Assembly: GCA_023457475.1 (NCBI GenBank)
Contig: JAEWLO010000143.1
Coordinates: 1-17,625, forward strand
Direction of reading: 5' to 3'
Source: Pseudomonadota bacterium
GTDB taxonomy: Bacteria; Pseudomonadota; Gammaproteobacteria; Xanthomonadales; Xanthomonadaceae
DNA: 17,625 nt
This document shows, piece after piece, positions 8,401 to 14,071 of the stretch; the first letter of the stretch is position 1, and the number at the start of each line of letters is the position of its first letter. The position numbers and the translations under genes are program-made. The notes under the pieces were generated by a model. That model worked only from the letters and a program-made list of their open reading frames with translations. It ran no database searches and was not told the DNA's origin.

Positions 8401-8629
8401 CATCCACCACACCGGCCGAGTCGCGCTTGATGTCCATCGCCTGGCTGAGGCTGTTGCGGATGCCCGTTACCTGGACCGTGTCCAGCTGGGTGGGGCTGGC
8501 CTGCGACTGCTGCTGGGCCGCCGGGGCCGGCGTCGCGGCGTCCTGGGCGAATGCGGGATTGATGACCAGGACGCCACCGACGAAGGTGAACATGGCCCTG
8601 GATGTGAGTTTCGCCAGCTTCCGGCTCAT
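5498..8629 (-). CDS. TonB-dependent outer membrane receptor (Xanthomonas/Caulobacter type)
   Basis: The 1043-residue protein is a TonB-dependent outer-membrane transporter. It has a signal peptide (MSRKLAKLTS..., probable cleavage after NPAFA near residue 28), a Gln/Ala/Pro-rich linker, a TonB-box-like LDTVQVTG (49-56), a plug domain with ISAEDIGKFPDTNLAESLQR (78-97), GISIERRDGEG and ARGFGPQFNMVTLNGRQIPG, then a long beta-barrel ending in the terminal phenylalanine signature GVRYRF. The size and plug wording fit the TIGR01782-type receptors that import carbohydrates in xanthomonads. The ATG at 8629 has GAGGG upstream and directly precedes the signal peptide; the open frame to 8782 is non-coding extension. 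The neighbouring xylose genes, LacI regulator and palindromes suggest a xylan-derived oligosaccharide as ligand, but this is inferred from context only. Confidence 0.94.
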   Translation of the reverse strand: MSRKLAKLTSRAMFTFVGGVLVINPAFAQDAATPAPAAQQQSQASPTQLDTVQVTGIRNSLSQAMDIKRDSAGVVDAISAEDIGKFPDTNLAESLQRITGISIERRDGEGAQVTARGFGPQFNMVTLNGRQIPGADAFGAAGQVAIGGVDGGTRAFNFAQLAAEAINGIEVYKTSQANVPSGGIGATINILTARPFDHEGVVASAGVKAVSDRSQPFDNDITPELSGIFSYSNPDKTWGVGVSASYQKRKGGSVQATDNYWNIQPWTGTMPGNPNVVNAPAIGALYGRPNDLRYAFAEFERERTNGQAVLQFAPTDAITLTLDYTYSTNEITENRGEQGMWLQNSNYTDVEFDTSGAVATPIYIREIAGVKDFGLEQQRSMQKYKLGSLGFNAAWNVTDRFKLTFDAHDSKNESLPNDPLTGGGSIFSSIAGTNNCTVGPHCGGTWVQEMNFNNGLPVGTQVWYPTSADAIAGTNGVVNPGFQTGEIGSQVLRINSQTQISEIKQARVDGEWSFDQGRFQFGVDSSKQTTHRIQAAENYNTLGDWGVANVDGDVANGLMDLLQPVNIVGLFDDFSANSFTAWRGDAGRLAQWAADNYGASLGVSPQRSADNRVEEKTKSAYFQVELDGQLGSMRTNTRLGVRYETTDVVSTSVIAIPENIQWQANNDFRVLLSDEQQPFTEKTKYSYILPNLDFSIDLMDDLKGRVSFGKSIARAPIGNLYAGPSAQQPFGSVLIDPSSRASGTAQNPMLKPLESNNLDLALEWYFADASYVSVTYWNKAVDNFIGNTVAQESLYGLRDPTSGPDAQTALSFLTSGACLAQVGAANAAACSANDTSLFTALALLRNNPAGLGAFDGTGAQVLATEAAYDLYGEADDPLYQFNVNRPINQNQAKLHGWELGGQYFFGDTGFGILANYTIVNGDVGYNNAGDPNIDQFSLTGLSDTANAMLMYEKYGWSIRLAWNWRDEYLILANQGSSRNPYYVEEYDQWDLSVNYTLNDNWSFGLEAINLTGEDVRWHSRTSQMIVKLADQSPRYMLGVRYRF

Positions 8630-8881
8630 GAATGAGCCCTCAGGTCTGGGGTACGACGGAAAGCAGAAGCGCTCATGACTCTCCCCTCTGACATACGAAT
8701 GGTTGTATCCGCCCCTCCCGGGGGCACGCTCGGGCAAAAGCCCGTCTTTCAGACCGAACACCGCGGCGCGCCGTGGGCACACCGCGATTCAAACTTGCTT
8801 TCAAGCTTGCGAGGACGACTTCGAGACTGCGTGACCGCGTGGTTGTCGGGGGGGATACCCGCTGGCCTTACACCGGCTCAG
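8630..8881 (-). other. Long structured 5' leader/promoter region of the receptor operon
   Basis: About 250 bp without a gene separate the receptor start from the palindrome at 8882. On the receptor strand the stretch includes a short hairpin CGGGC-TTTT-GCCCG (8731-8744), a neighbouring C-rich/G-rich pair (CCCC at 8712 with GGGG at 8721) and a GAGGG ribosome binding site shortly before the ATG. I could not find a confident -35/-10 pair. If transcription starts near the palindrome, the mRNA would have an unusually long structured leader. No small gene is evident. Confidence 0.45.
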
Positions 8882-8895
8882 TGGTAGCGCTACCA
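8882..8895. promoter_or_regulatory. xyl-box-like LacI-family operator, divergent promoter region
   Basis: TGGTAGCGCTACCA is a perfect 14-bp palindrome sharing its 12-bp core with the site at 2031-2044. It matches the xyl-box I recall from Xanthomonas (TGGTAGCGCTAACA) at all but one position. It lies 72 nt upstream of the LacI-type regulator's preferred start and 252 nt upstream of the receptor start, between the two divergent units. It is probably the regulator's own binding site, giving autoregulation and substrate-dependent control of the receptor operon. Confidence 0.88.
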
Positions 8896-8955
8896 TCGCG
8901 TCAGGGCGCAGACTAATCACCTCGTCACATCCTTGTCATCATGCAGCGCAGCAAT

Positions 8956-8959
8956 GGAG
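8956..8959 (+). promoter_or_regulatory. Ribosome binding site that favours a TTG start for the LacI regulator
   Basis: GGAG lies 8 nt upstream of an in-frame TTG at 8968. The upstream in-frame ATG at 8941 has no purine-rich site before it (its upstream bases are CATCCTTGTCATC). This decides the preferred start of the regulator. Confidence 0.6.
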
Positions 8960-8967
8960 CTCCTTCC

Positions 8968-10035
8968 TTGAAGAACAGCACCAGCAAAGCCGTACGTCGC
9001 AAAGGAAATGCCGTCACCATCGACGAAGTCGCCGCACATGCCGGCGTATCGCCGATGACCGTTTCGCGTGTAATCAATGGCCACGCCAGCGTGCGCGAGC
9101 GCAACCGCGACCGGGTGATGCGCAGCGTGCGCGAACTCGACTTCCGCCCTAATCCTGCGGCCAGTGCGCTGGCCGCCGCGCAGCACGCCTGCATTGCGTT
9201 GATCTACACCAACCCCAGTTCAGGCTATCTGCGCGAACTTTTGGTGGGTGCGCTGCGAGGAACAACCCGGACGGCGGCGCAGCTGGTGATCGCCACGTGG
9301 GATGGGCTGGATGCCGCGGCACGGCGCGAAGCGGCGCGGCAGCTGGCAGGGAACGTGGCCGGCGTGATTCTTCCGCCCCCGCTCTGTGAATCAAGGGCTG
9401 TGGTGGCCGAATTCATCAAGGCCGGTATTCCGGTGGTTGCCGTTGCATCGGGGCGCCTGAGCGACCTGGTGTCGTGCGTTCGCATCGATGACCATCGCGC
9501 CAGCCGGGAGATGGTGGCGCACCTGATTGCCCACGGGCATACCCGCATCGGCTACATCAAGGGCGATACCAACCAGACCGCCAGCACGCATCGCTGGCTC
9601 GGCTATCTGGATGCTCTGGCCGATGCCGGTATCGCCTACGACGAAACGCTGGTGCAGCCCGGGTGCTTCACCTTCCGGTCTGGCCTGCAGGCAGCGGAAC
9701 GGTTGTTGTCGTTGCGGCATCCGCCGACCGCGATCTTCGCGAGCAACGATGACATGGCGTCCGCGGTGGTTTCCGTTGCGCATCGCCGCGGATTGGAAGT
9801 GCCGGCAGACCTCTCGGTGGTGGGCTTCGACGACACCGCCGCGTCGACCATGGTGTGGCCGGAACTGACCACCATCCACCAGCCCGTAGCGGACATGGCT
9901 GACAGCGCTGTCGATGTGCTGTTGCGGGAGATCCGCCACTCCCTGCCCTCCGACCGCACGCTCGTCAACCACGTGGTGCCCCACCAGCTCGTCAAACGCG
10001 GCTCGGTATCGGCACACCGCCCGAAAACCGGGTAA
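8968..10035 (+). CDS. xylR: LacI-family transcriptional regulator, probable xylose/xylan repressor
   Basis: With a TTG start this is a 355-residue LacI-family repressor. The DNA-binding helix-turn-helix is VTIDEVAAHAGVSPMTVSRVING (residues 16-38), followed by the hinge region around RPNPAASALA. The periplasmic-binding-protein-like effector domain includes IALIYTNPSSGYLREL, a RIGYIKGDTNQTAS segment, PTAIFASNDDMA and LSVVGFDDTA. An alternative in-frame ATG at 8941 would add nine residues but lacks a ribosome binding site. It is divergent from the receptor operon, with a TGGTAGCGCTACCA palindrome between them and a related one before xylB. These palindromes resemble the xyl-box bound by Xanthomonas XylR, so I infer repression relieved by a xylose-type inducer. 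The family call is certain; the specific name rests on operator and context. Confidence 0.9.
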   Translation: MKNSTSKAVRRKGNAVTIDEVAAHAGVSPMTVSRVINGHASVRERNRDRVMRSVRELDFRPNPAASALAAAQHACIALIYTNPSSGYLRELLVGALRGTTRTAAQLVIATWDGLDAAARREAARQLAGNVAGVILPPPLCESRAVVAEFIKAGIPVVAVASGRLSDLVSCVRIDDHRASREMVAHLIAHGHTRIGYIKGDTNQTASTHRWLGYLDALADAGIAYDETLVQPGCFTFRSGLQAAERLLSLRHPPTAIFASNDDMASAVVSVAHRRGLEVPADLSVVGFDDTAASTMVWPELTTIHQPVADMADSAVDVLLREIRHSLPSDRTLVNHVVPHQLVKRGSVSAHRPKTG

Positions 10036-10091
10036 TGCCGGACCTGGCGGGATCCGGTGGGCTCCAGCGTACATCTGGCGTCAACCGGATC

Positions 10092-10237
10092 GGTAGGGGC
10101 GGTTCCCAAACGACTGCACGTGCAGGGTCAACGCCCGATGGCGCATGACCGGCGGCGGAAACGCGCATTTCGTTCAGCGATCATGCGTTCCCGGGTGTGG
10201 ACGGTCCATCGGCAGTCGTTCGGGAACCGACGCTACC
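10092..10237. repeat. REPIN-like element, copy A (two inverted GTAG-headed REPs)
   Basis: The element begins GGTAG and ends CTACC. Its left 26 nt match the reverse complement of its right 26 nt at 23 positions, and similarity continues inward past ACGCATGA-type sequence, giving roughly 60-nt imperfect arms around a short centre. Each end is a small REP: GTAG, then a mini-hairpin built on GTCG/GTTC and GAACGAC. It fills the convergent gap between the LacI and DUF6265 genes. Copy B is at 11681-11827. RAYT transposases are known to act on GTAG-headed REPs; no RAYT gene is present here. Confidence 0.82.
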
Positions 10238-10280
10238 CGCATCGTCCCGACGCGCCGACGGGGGCATGACCCCGATTGCA

Positions 10281-10757
10281 TCACGGATGCGGAGGCACGG
10301 TTGCCTCGCAGCGGCGGTAGTCGAACGGAATCCGAAGCGCCTCTCCCCCTTCAGCAGGGCCGGAGATGACGGCCTGCAGGGCCTGCCCCGCCCGGCGGTA
10401 CTCTATACGGTTGGGGAAGTCGTGCGCCGCGTTCTCGAACACCGCCCAGTCTTCTCCCTGTCCGGCAATGGCGAACGTTGTGGGGGCGATGCCGTTGGGC
10501 TGGACGTGGAAGCCTGCGCCCTCCCCCTTCGGTACGAGCCGCATGAATTCGAACGATTCCATGCTGCCGTCCTGCCATGTGCGCGACATGCCGAGCAGCG
10601 CGCCGCCGGCCTCGGGAAGCCAGACCTCCTCGATCCTCCGTTCTTCCGTACCGCCACACCAATGCCCGGCCATCCAGTCGAATCCGCCGCCGTCGGATGC
10701 AGCCGCGCCCCCCAGTGCCATTCCCGTGCCCAGTACCGTCGCTAACGTGGCAAGCAT
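10281..10757 (-). CDS. Secreted DUF6265-family protein of unknown function
   Basis: This 158-residue protein has a signal peptide (MLATLATVLGTGMALGGAAA) and then a single DUF6265-type domain: FDWMAGHWCGG (26-36), EEVWLPEAGGALLGMSRTW (43-61), a SFEFMRL segment, APTTFAI and VFENAAHDFPNRIEYRR (106-122). The function of the family is not known. The ATG at 10757 has GAGGAGG upstream with a 9-nt spacer, and a GTG directly before it is an equally possible start. The open frame continues upstream to 11231, but there it overlaps the AraC gene and is shadow. It is divergent from the AraC regulator across an 89-bp gap, so that regulator may control it. Copy A of the REPIN lies just past its stop codon. 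Confidence 0.85.
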   Translation of the reverse strand: MLATLATVLGTGMALGGAAASDGGGFDWMAGHWCGGTEERRIEEVWLPEAGGALLGMSRTWQDGSMESFEFMRLVPKGEGAGFHVQPNGIAPTTFAIAGQGEDWAVFENAAHDFPNRIEYRRAGQALQAVISGPAEGGEALRIPFDYRRCEATVPPHP

Positions 10758-10846
10758 CACCGGCTTCCTCCTCTGGCGTTCCTGCAGACTAACCGGGGCT
10801 GCTTGGCCCGGCTTGTAAAAACGCGCAGCCTGGAGTTCGATGCCGC

Positions 10847-11737
10847 ATGGACTACACCGAGCATCCCGCGCCCCCGGACCTTCGCCGCCATGTCCGGTGC
10901 CTGTGGCAGTTGCGCGATGAGGCACCTGACGAGGCCGTGCAGGTGATCTACCCGGACGGCTGCTGCGAACTGCTGGCGGAACTGGGCACCCCCATGCACT
11001 TCCAGGGCCTGGACGGACAGGTTCGCTCCGACCAGCCGTTCTGCTTCGCCGCCCAGCAGCGTGGCCCGATCCGCCTGCTGGCCACCGGCCCGGTGCACTG
11101 CATCGGCATACGGCTGCAGCCCGCTGCCAGTGCGCTGGTGGCGGGGGCGCAACTGCCTTCCCTGCGCGACCACGCACCGGATCTCCACACGTTGCACGCG
11201 ACCTTCGCCGCGGAGTTCGCCGCCGCAGCACACGCCTTCACGGAAGAAGGGGTGCCGGACAGGCTCTGGGCGCTGCTACGAACGCGCTGCCGCGACTTCG
11301 CGCTCGATCCGCGGGTGGAACGCGCGGTCACGCTGCTGGACGCCGCTGAAGGCGACATCCGGATAGGCGAACTGGCGCGACAACTGGGGGCGAGCCTGCG
11401 CACCCTCCAGCCATGTTTCCTCGCGGCGGTCGGCATGACACCCAAGGAGTACGCCCGTGTCCGCCGCCTGCAGGCCCTGCTGCAGACACTGGACACAGCG
11501 GATGCAGACATCGCCACCGCGGCTGCCCGGCACGGCTACACCGACCAGGCGCATGCGACACATGACCTGGTGCGATGGACGGGCGTCACACCCGGACGGC
11601 TGCTGCAGGCCCTGCGAGGCGACCGCGACAGCGAGCAGGCGGTACGTCTGGCCACCGCGTTCGTGCGCGGCACGAGCAACGGTAGGGTCGGTTTCCAAAC
11701 GACTGCACGTGCACGGCCAACACCCGGGGACGCATGA
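10847..11737 (+). CDS. AraC-family regulator with DUF6597-like N-terminal domain
   Basis: This 296-residue protein pairs a DUF6597-like sensor domain (HVRCLWQL at 15-22, VIYPDGCCELLAELG at 33-47, a GIRLQPAAS segment near 87-95) with an AraC-type double helix-turn-helix. The first is IRIGELARQLGASLRTLQPCF (171-191) leading to VGMTPKEYARVRRLQ; the second is DIATAAARHGYTDQAHATHDL (221-241) with WTGVTPGRLL. The start has GGAG 11 nt upstream. The effector is unknown; the divergent secreted DUF6265 gene is the likeliest target. Residues 279-296 (GRVGFQTTARARPTPGDA) and the stop codon are encoded by the left arm of REPIN copy B, so the original C-terminus has probably been replaced or extended after the DNA-binding domain. 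Confidence 0.9.
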   Translation: MDYTEHPAPPDLRRHVRCLWQLRDEAPDEAVQVIYPDGCCELLAELGTPMHFQGLDGQVRSDQPFCFAAQQRGPIRLLATGPVHCIGIRLQPAASALVAGAQLPSLRDHAPDLHTLHATFAAEFAAAAHAFTEEGVPDRLWALLRTRCRDFALDPRVERAVTLLDAAEGDIRIGELARQLGASLRTLQPCFLAAVGMTPKEYARVRRLQALLQTLDTADADIATAAARHGYTDQAHATHDLVRWTGVTPGRLLQALRGDRDSEQAVRLATAFVRGTSNGRVGFQTTARARPTPGDA

Positions 11738-11827
11738 TCCCGTGGCGGAGAGGCGCGTTTCGATCCGCGGTAATGCGTCCCCGGGCGTGTGCAGTCCATC
11801 GGCGGTCGTTTGGCAACCGACCCTGCT
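11681..11827. repeat. REPIN-like element, copy B
   Basis: This element aligns along its whole length with copy A at 10092-10237, at roughly three quarters identity by eye, including a shared 19-nt block CCAAACGACTGCACGTGCA. It too consists of inverted arms: the left begins GGTAGGGTCGG, and the reverse complement of the right end begins GCAGGGTCGG, so its second GTAG head has become GCAG. The left arm lies inside the AraC coding sequence, and the right end touches the stop codon of the convergent AI-2E-family gene. Confidence 0.82.
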
Positions 11828-12852
11828 CAGATCCAGCCCTGGTCCAGCAACTCGCGCTTGATGTACGCATAGAACACCGGCGCGGCCACCAACCCGGCCA
11901 GCCCAAAGGCTGCTTCCATCAACAACATGGCCAACAGCAGCTCCCACGCACGCGCCTGGATCTCTCCGCCCACGATCCGGGCATTGAGGAAATACTCCAG
12001 CTTGTGGATGACGATGAGGTAGAGCAGCGCACCCACGGCCACATAGAACGAAACCGACAAGGCGACAATGGTGATGATGGTGTTCGAGATCACATTGCCC
12101 ACCACCGGCAGCAACCCGGCCACGAACGTGATCAACACCAGCGTTTTGGCCAGCGGCAGCTGCACGCCCATCAGCGGCAGTACCACCAGCAGGAAAATGC
12201 CGGTGAACAGCGTATTGAGCAGCGAGATCTTCACCTGGGCGAAGACCACCTGGCGGAACGAGGTCGCGAGCCGCGACGTGCGGCCGATCAGCTCCTGCGC
12301 CAGCGGCCCCATGGTCGGCAGCGGTGCCTCGTCATACAGGGCCACCATCGCACCCAGCACCATGCCGATCAGCACGCGCACCCCCACCTGCACCACCGAC
12401 GTGCCCGCCACTCCGAGTTGCCGCTGGTGCTCGGCGGCCCAGTCGTTCAACGCGGTGCGCAGGGCCTGCATGTCTTCCGGAATGTACGCCCGCAGTATGG
12501 CCGGCACCTGGTCCCGGGAGCCATTGAGGATGTCCATCAGGTGCGCCAGCAGCGCGTCGGGCCCGCCCGTCTGGTTACGGAAGAACGCGGCGATACCGAC
12601 GCCGGACAGGGTGAGTGCCGCAATGATCAGCGTGGCCAGCACGATCACGGAATACGCCCGTGCCCGCCCCGGCGGAAGCTTGCCCTCGACGGTTGCCGCC
12701 AGCAGATGGGTCAGATGGAACACCAGCAGGCCCGACAACAGCGTCACCACCAGCCCCAGCTTCAGTGCCGCCCACATTCCAAGCAGCATCAGGAGCCAAG
12801 CCGCCACGCGGTACAGGGGGGGCTTGGGTGGGGCAACGGTCATTTCGAGCAT
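11827..12852 (-). CDS. AI-2E family (PF01594-type) inner-membrane transporter
   Basis: The 341-residue protein is a polytopic inner-membrane protein. It has an N-terminal hydrophobic pair (about 14-50), another helix (67-91), a soluble stretch with IPEDMQALR (about 92-150) and a C-terminal cluster of helices (about 203-335) containing GVQLPLAKTLVLITFVAGLL and the family-typical VVGNVISNTI. This arrangement fits the AI-2E/PerM family, whose members have been linked to autoinducer-2 export or to sodium/proton antiport; substrate cannot be predicted. The ATG at 12852 has a GGA-type site upstream; a second in-frame ATG three codons in has none. It lies 94 nt downstream of the GH43 gene on the same strand, but an intrinsic terminator separates them, so it is probably transcribed separately. 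Confidence 0.88.
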   Translation of the reverse strand: MLEMTVAPPKPPLYRVAAWLLMLLGMWAALKLGLVVTLLSGLLVFHLTHLLAATVEGKLPPGRARAYSVIVLATLIIAALTLSGVGIAAFFRNQTGGPDALLAHLMDILNGSRDQVPAILRAYIPEDMQALRTALNDWAAEHQRQLGVAGTSVVQVGVRVLIGMVLGAMVALYDEAPLPTMGPLAQELIGRTSRLATSFRQVVFAQVKISLLNTLFTGIFLLVVLPLMGVQLPLAKTLVLITFVAGLLPVVGNVISNTIITIVALSVSFYVAVGALLYLIVIHKLEYFLNARIVGGEIQARAWELLLAMLLMEAAFGLAGLVAAPVFYAYIKRELLDQGWI

Positions 12853-12885
12853 GGAAAGGCGTCCAGCAGGTTGATGAGTGGCGGT

Positions 12886-12918
12886 AAAAGGGCCGGCCCA
12901 GCATACCGGGCGTGGCCC
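12886..12918 (-). terminator. Intrinsic terminator after the GH43 gene
   Basis: On the minus strand GGGCC-AC-GCCCGG-TATG-CTGGGC-C-GGCCC forms an 11-bp two-part stem (one G-U pair and a small internal loop) followed directly by TTTT. It lies 28 nt past the GH43 stop and before the AI-2E start at 12852. It is the only hairpin I found in this window with a proper U-run. Confidence 0.72.
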
Positions 12919-12946
12919 AACCTCCGATCAACCTTGGTCCAGGACG

Positions 12947-13951
12947 CTACGGTTTCAACCCACGCCCCACCGGCGCATCCAATACCGGCCTGCCCTCCCC
13001 GTCCCACCGTACCGGCTGCACGCGCGGCGAACGCTTGCCGGTGCAGCCCATCTCCGGGCCGGGGTTGGCGTGGTACACGATCCACGCGGTGCCGTCGCTC
13101 ATGTGGAAGAAGCCGTTGTGCCCGGGGGCATAGACGTTCCCCTCCGGGTTCTTGGCGAGAATCGGCTGCTTCGCTTTAGCCCACGCCGTGGCATCCAACG
13201 GATTCGCACCGGGCTTGGCGTGCAGCAGGCCGATGGCATAGCCATCCGACCAGCACGCACTGCCGGAGTAGGTAAGGAACAGATCGCCCTTGGGGCCCTG
13301 CAGGAACTCCGGGCCCTCCAGGATCTGTCGCCCACCCTGCCGCTCCCACGCCTGGTCCGGGCGCGCGATGATCGTCTCTTTGCCTGTCAGGGTCCACGGG
13401 TTCGCCATGGCAACGACGGCCAGCACGCTGTCCGGCCCTACATACGGCGAATAGACGAAGTAGCGTTTGCCCGCAGTGGTGAACGTGGTGCCGTCGATAC
13501 CAGGGTGTGCGGTGGCGAGCCGGCCCCGATCCCGCCAGGTGCCCTGGGTAGGATCCGCGCTGGCATTCTCCAGCACGAACACGCCGCGGTGCGCGTCCTC
13601 CTGCCCTTCCGCCGCGTCACTGGCCGCTGCGGTGTAGTAGATGTACCACCGGCCGTCGATGCGGTGCAGCTCCGGCGCCCAGATGGATTTCGCGTTGGGC
13701 CCCGTTGCCGGCGGACGCCACACCGTGATCTCGGATGCCTGGTTGAGTCGCGCGAGATCACTGGTGGCACGAATCGCCAGGCGGTCGCCGTGCGTGCCCA
13801 TGTAGTAGAACATCTGTCCGTCGCGCACGATCCAGGGATCCGGGCCGGAATCGAGCAGCGGATTGTCCTTGGCCACATCCAGTGCGGAAGCGCCGGCCGA
13901 TGTCTGTAGAAGTGCTGCCACCACCAGCGCACGAAGCGTGCCGTTGACCAT
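12947..13951 (-). CDS. Secreted glycoside hydrolase family 43 protein, probable alpha-L-arabinofuranosidase/arabinanase type
   Basis: This 334-residue protein has a signal peptide (MVNGTLRALVVAALLQTSAGASA) and a five-bladed GH43-type catalytic domain. Candidate catalytic residues are D38 in SGPDPWIVRDG (base), D153 in HPGIDGTTF (pKa modulator) and E212 in ILEGPEFLQ (acid), with IWAPELHRIDGRWYIYYTAA (90-109) as a further family hallmark. GH43 enzymes remove arabinose or xylose from hemicellulose or pectin side chains; the exact subfamily cannot be fixed by eye. The ATG at 13951 directly follows GGGAGGGG and precedes the signal peptide, so it is preferred over an upstream ATG at 14005. It is divergent from dgoK. 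Its promoter contains the 17-bp sequence shared with the galM promoter, pointing to common regulation, and a terminator follows its stop. Confidence 0.9.
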   Translation of the reverse strand: MVNGTLRALVVAALLQTSAGASALDVAKDNPLLDSGPDPWIVRDGQMFYYMGTHGDRLAIRATSDLARLNQASEITVWRPPATGPNAKSIWAPELHRIDGRWYIYYTAAASDAAEGQEDAHRGVFVLENASADPTQGTWRDRGRLATAHPGIDGTTFTTAGKRYFVYSPYVGPDSVLAVVAMANPWTLTGKETIIARPDQAWERQGGRQILEGPEFLQGPKGDLFLTYSGSACWSDGYAIGLLHAKPGANPLDATAWAKAKQPILAKNPEGNVYAPGHNGFFHMSDGTAWIVYHANPGPEMGCTGKRSPRVQPVRWDGEGRPVLDAPVGRGLKP

Positions 13952-13984
13952 GTTCCCCTCCCGAGGGTTGCCGCGCTGACGAGC

Positions 13985-14015
13985 TTGCCAGCCGGCCGCC
14001 ACCAAACCATATAAT
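13985..14015 (+). promoter_or_regulatory. Candidate sigma-70 promoter for dgoK
   Basis: TTGCCA (13985-13990, one mismatch to TTGACA) and a perfect TATAAT (14010-14015) are separated by 19 bp, slightly longer than ideal. Transcription would begin near 14022, leaving a leader of about 50 nt that contains the REP hairpin at 14037-14060. The -10 overlaps the shared 17-bp sequence, so a regulator bound there would block the promoter. Confidence 0.55.
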
Positions 14016-14024
14016 CAGACAATA
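14008..14024 (-). promoter_or_regulatory. Shared 17-bp putative operator, GH43/dgoK divergent promoter
   Basis: On the minus strand this reads TATTGTCTGATTATATG, identical to 15064-15080 upstream of galM. It points toward GH43, ending 56 nt before that start, and overlaps the plus-strand TATAAT of dgoK. TTGTCTGATTA within it fits the FadR-type GntR consensus TNGTNNNACNA with one mismatch, a weak hint of regulator class. Confidence 0.65.
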
Positions 14025-14036
14025 GGCAAATCAGTG

Positions 14037-14060
14037 TGCCGGCCAGCGGTCGGTACCTAC
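14037..14060 (-). repeat. GTAG-headed REP hairpin in the dgoK leader
   Basis: On the minus strand the element reads GTAG, a spacer, then TACCGACC-GCT-GGCCGGCA. It resembles the SMAG repeats described in Stenotrophomonas maltophilia. On the plus-strand RNA it folds into TGCCGGCC-AGC-GGTCGGTA with two G-U pairs. It ends 2 nt before the GGAGG ribosome binding site of dgoK, so it could affect translation. Confidence 0.65.
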
Positions 14061-14071
14061 ACGGAGGCGTC

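Noticed and set aside
4796..8635. A 1279-codon open frame on the plus strand opposite the receptor and SapC genes
   Set aside because: It is antisense to two well-supported genes, its translation is low-complexity and rich in Val, Gly, Gln and Arg without domains, and such frames are common opposite GC-rich genes.
10758..11231. N-terminal extension of the DUF6265 frame upstream of 10757
   Set aside because: It overlaps the AraC gene on the opposite strand, and the signal peptide with a strong ribosome binding site begins at 10757.
11734..13179. A 481-codon plus-strand open frame across the AI-2E-family gene and the end of GH43
   Set aside because: The translation is a Gln/His/Arg-rich string with no recognisable family and is antisense to a clear membrane protein.
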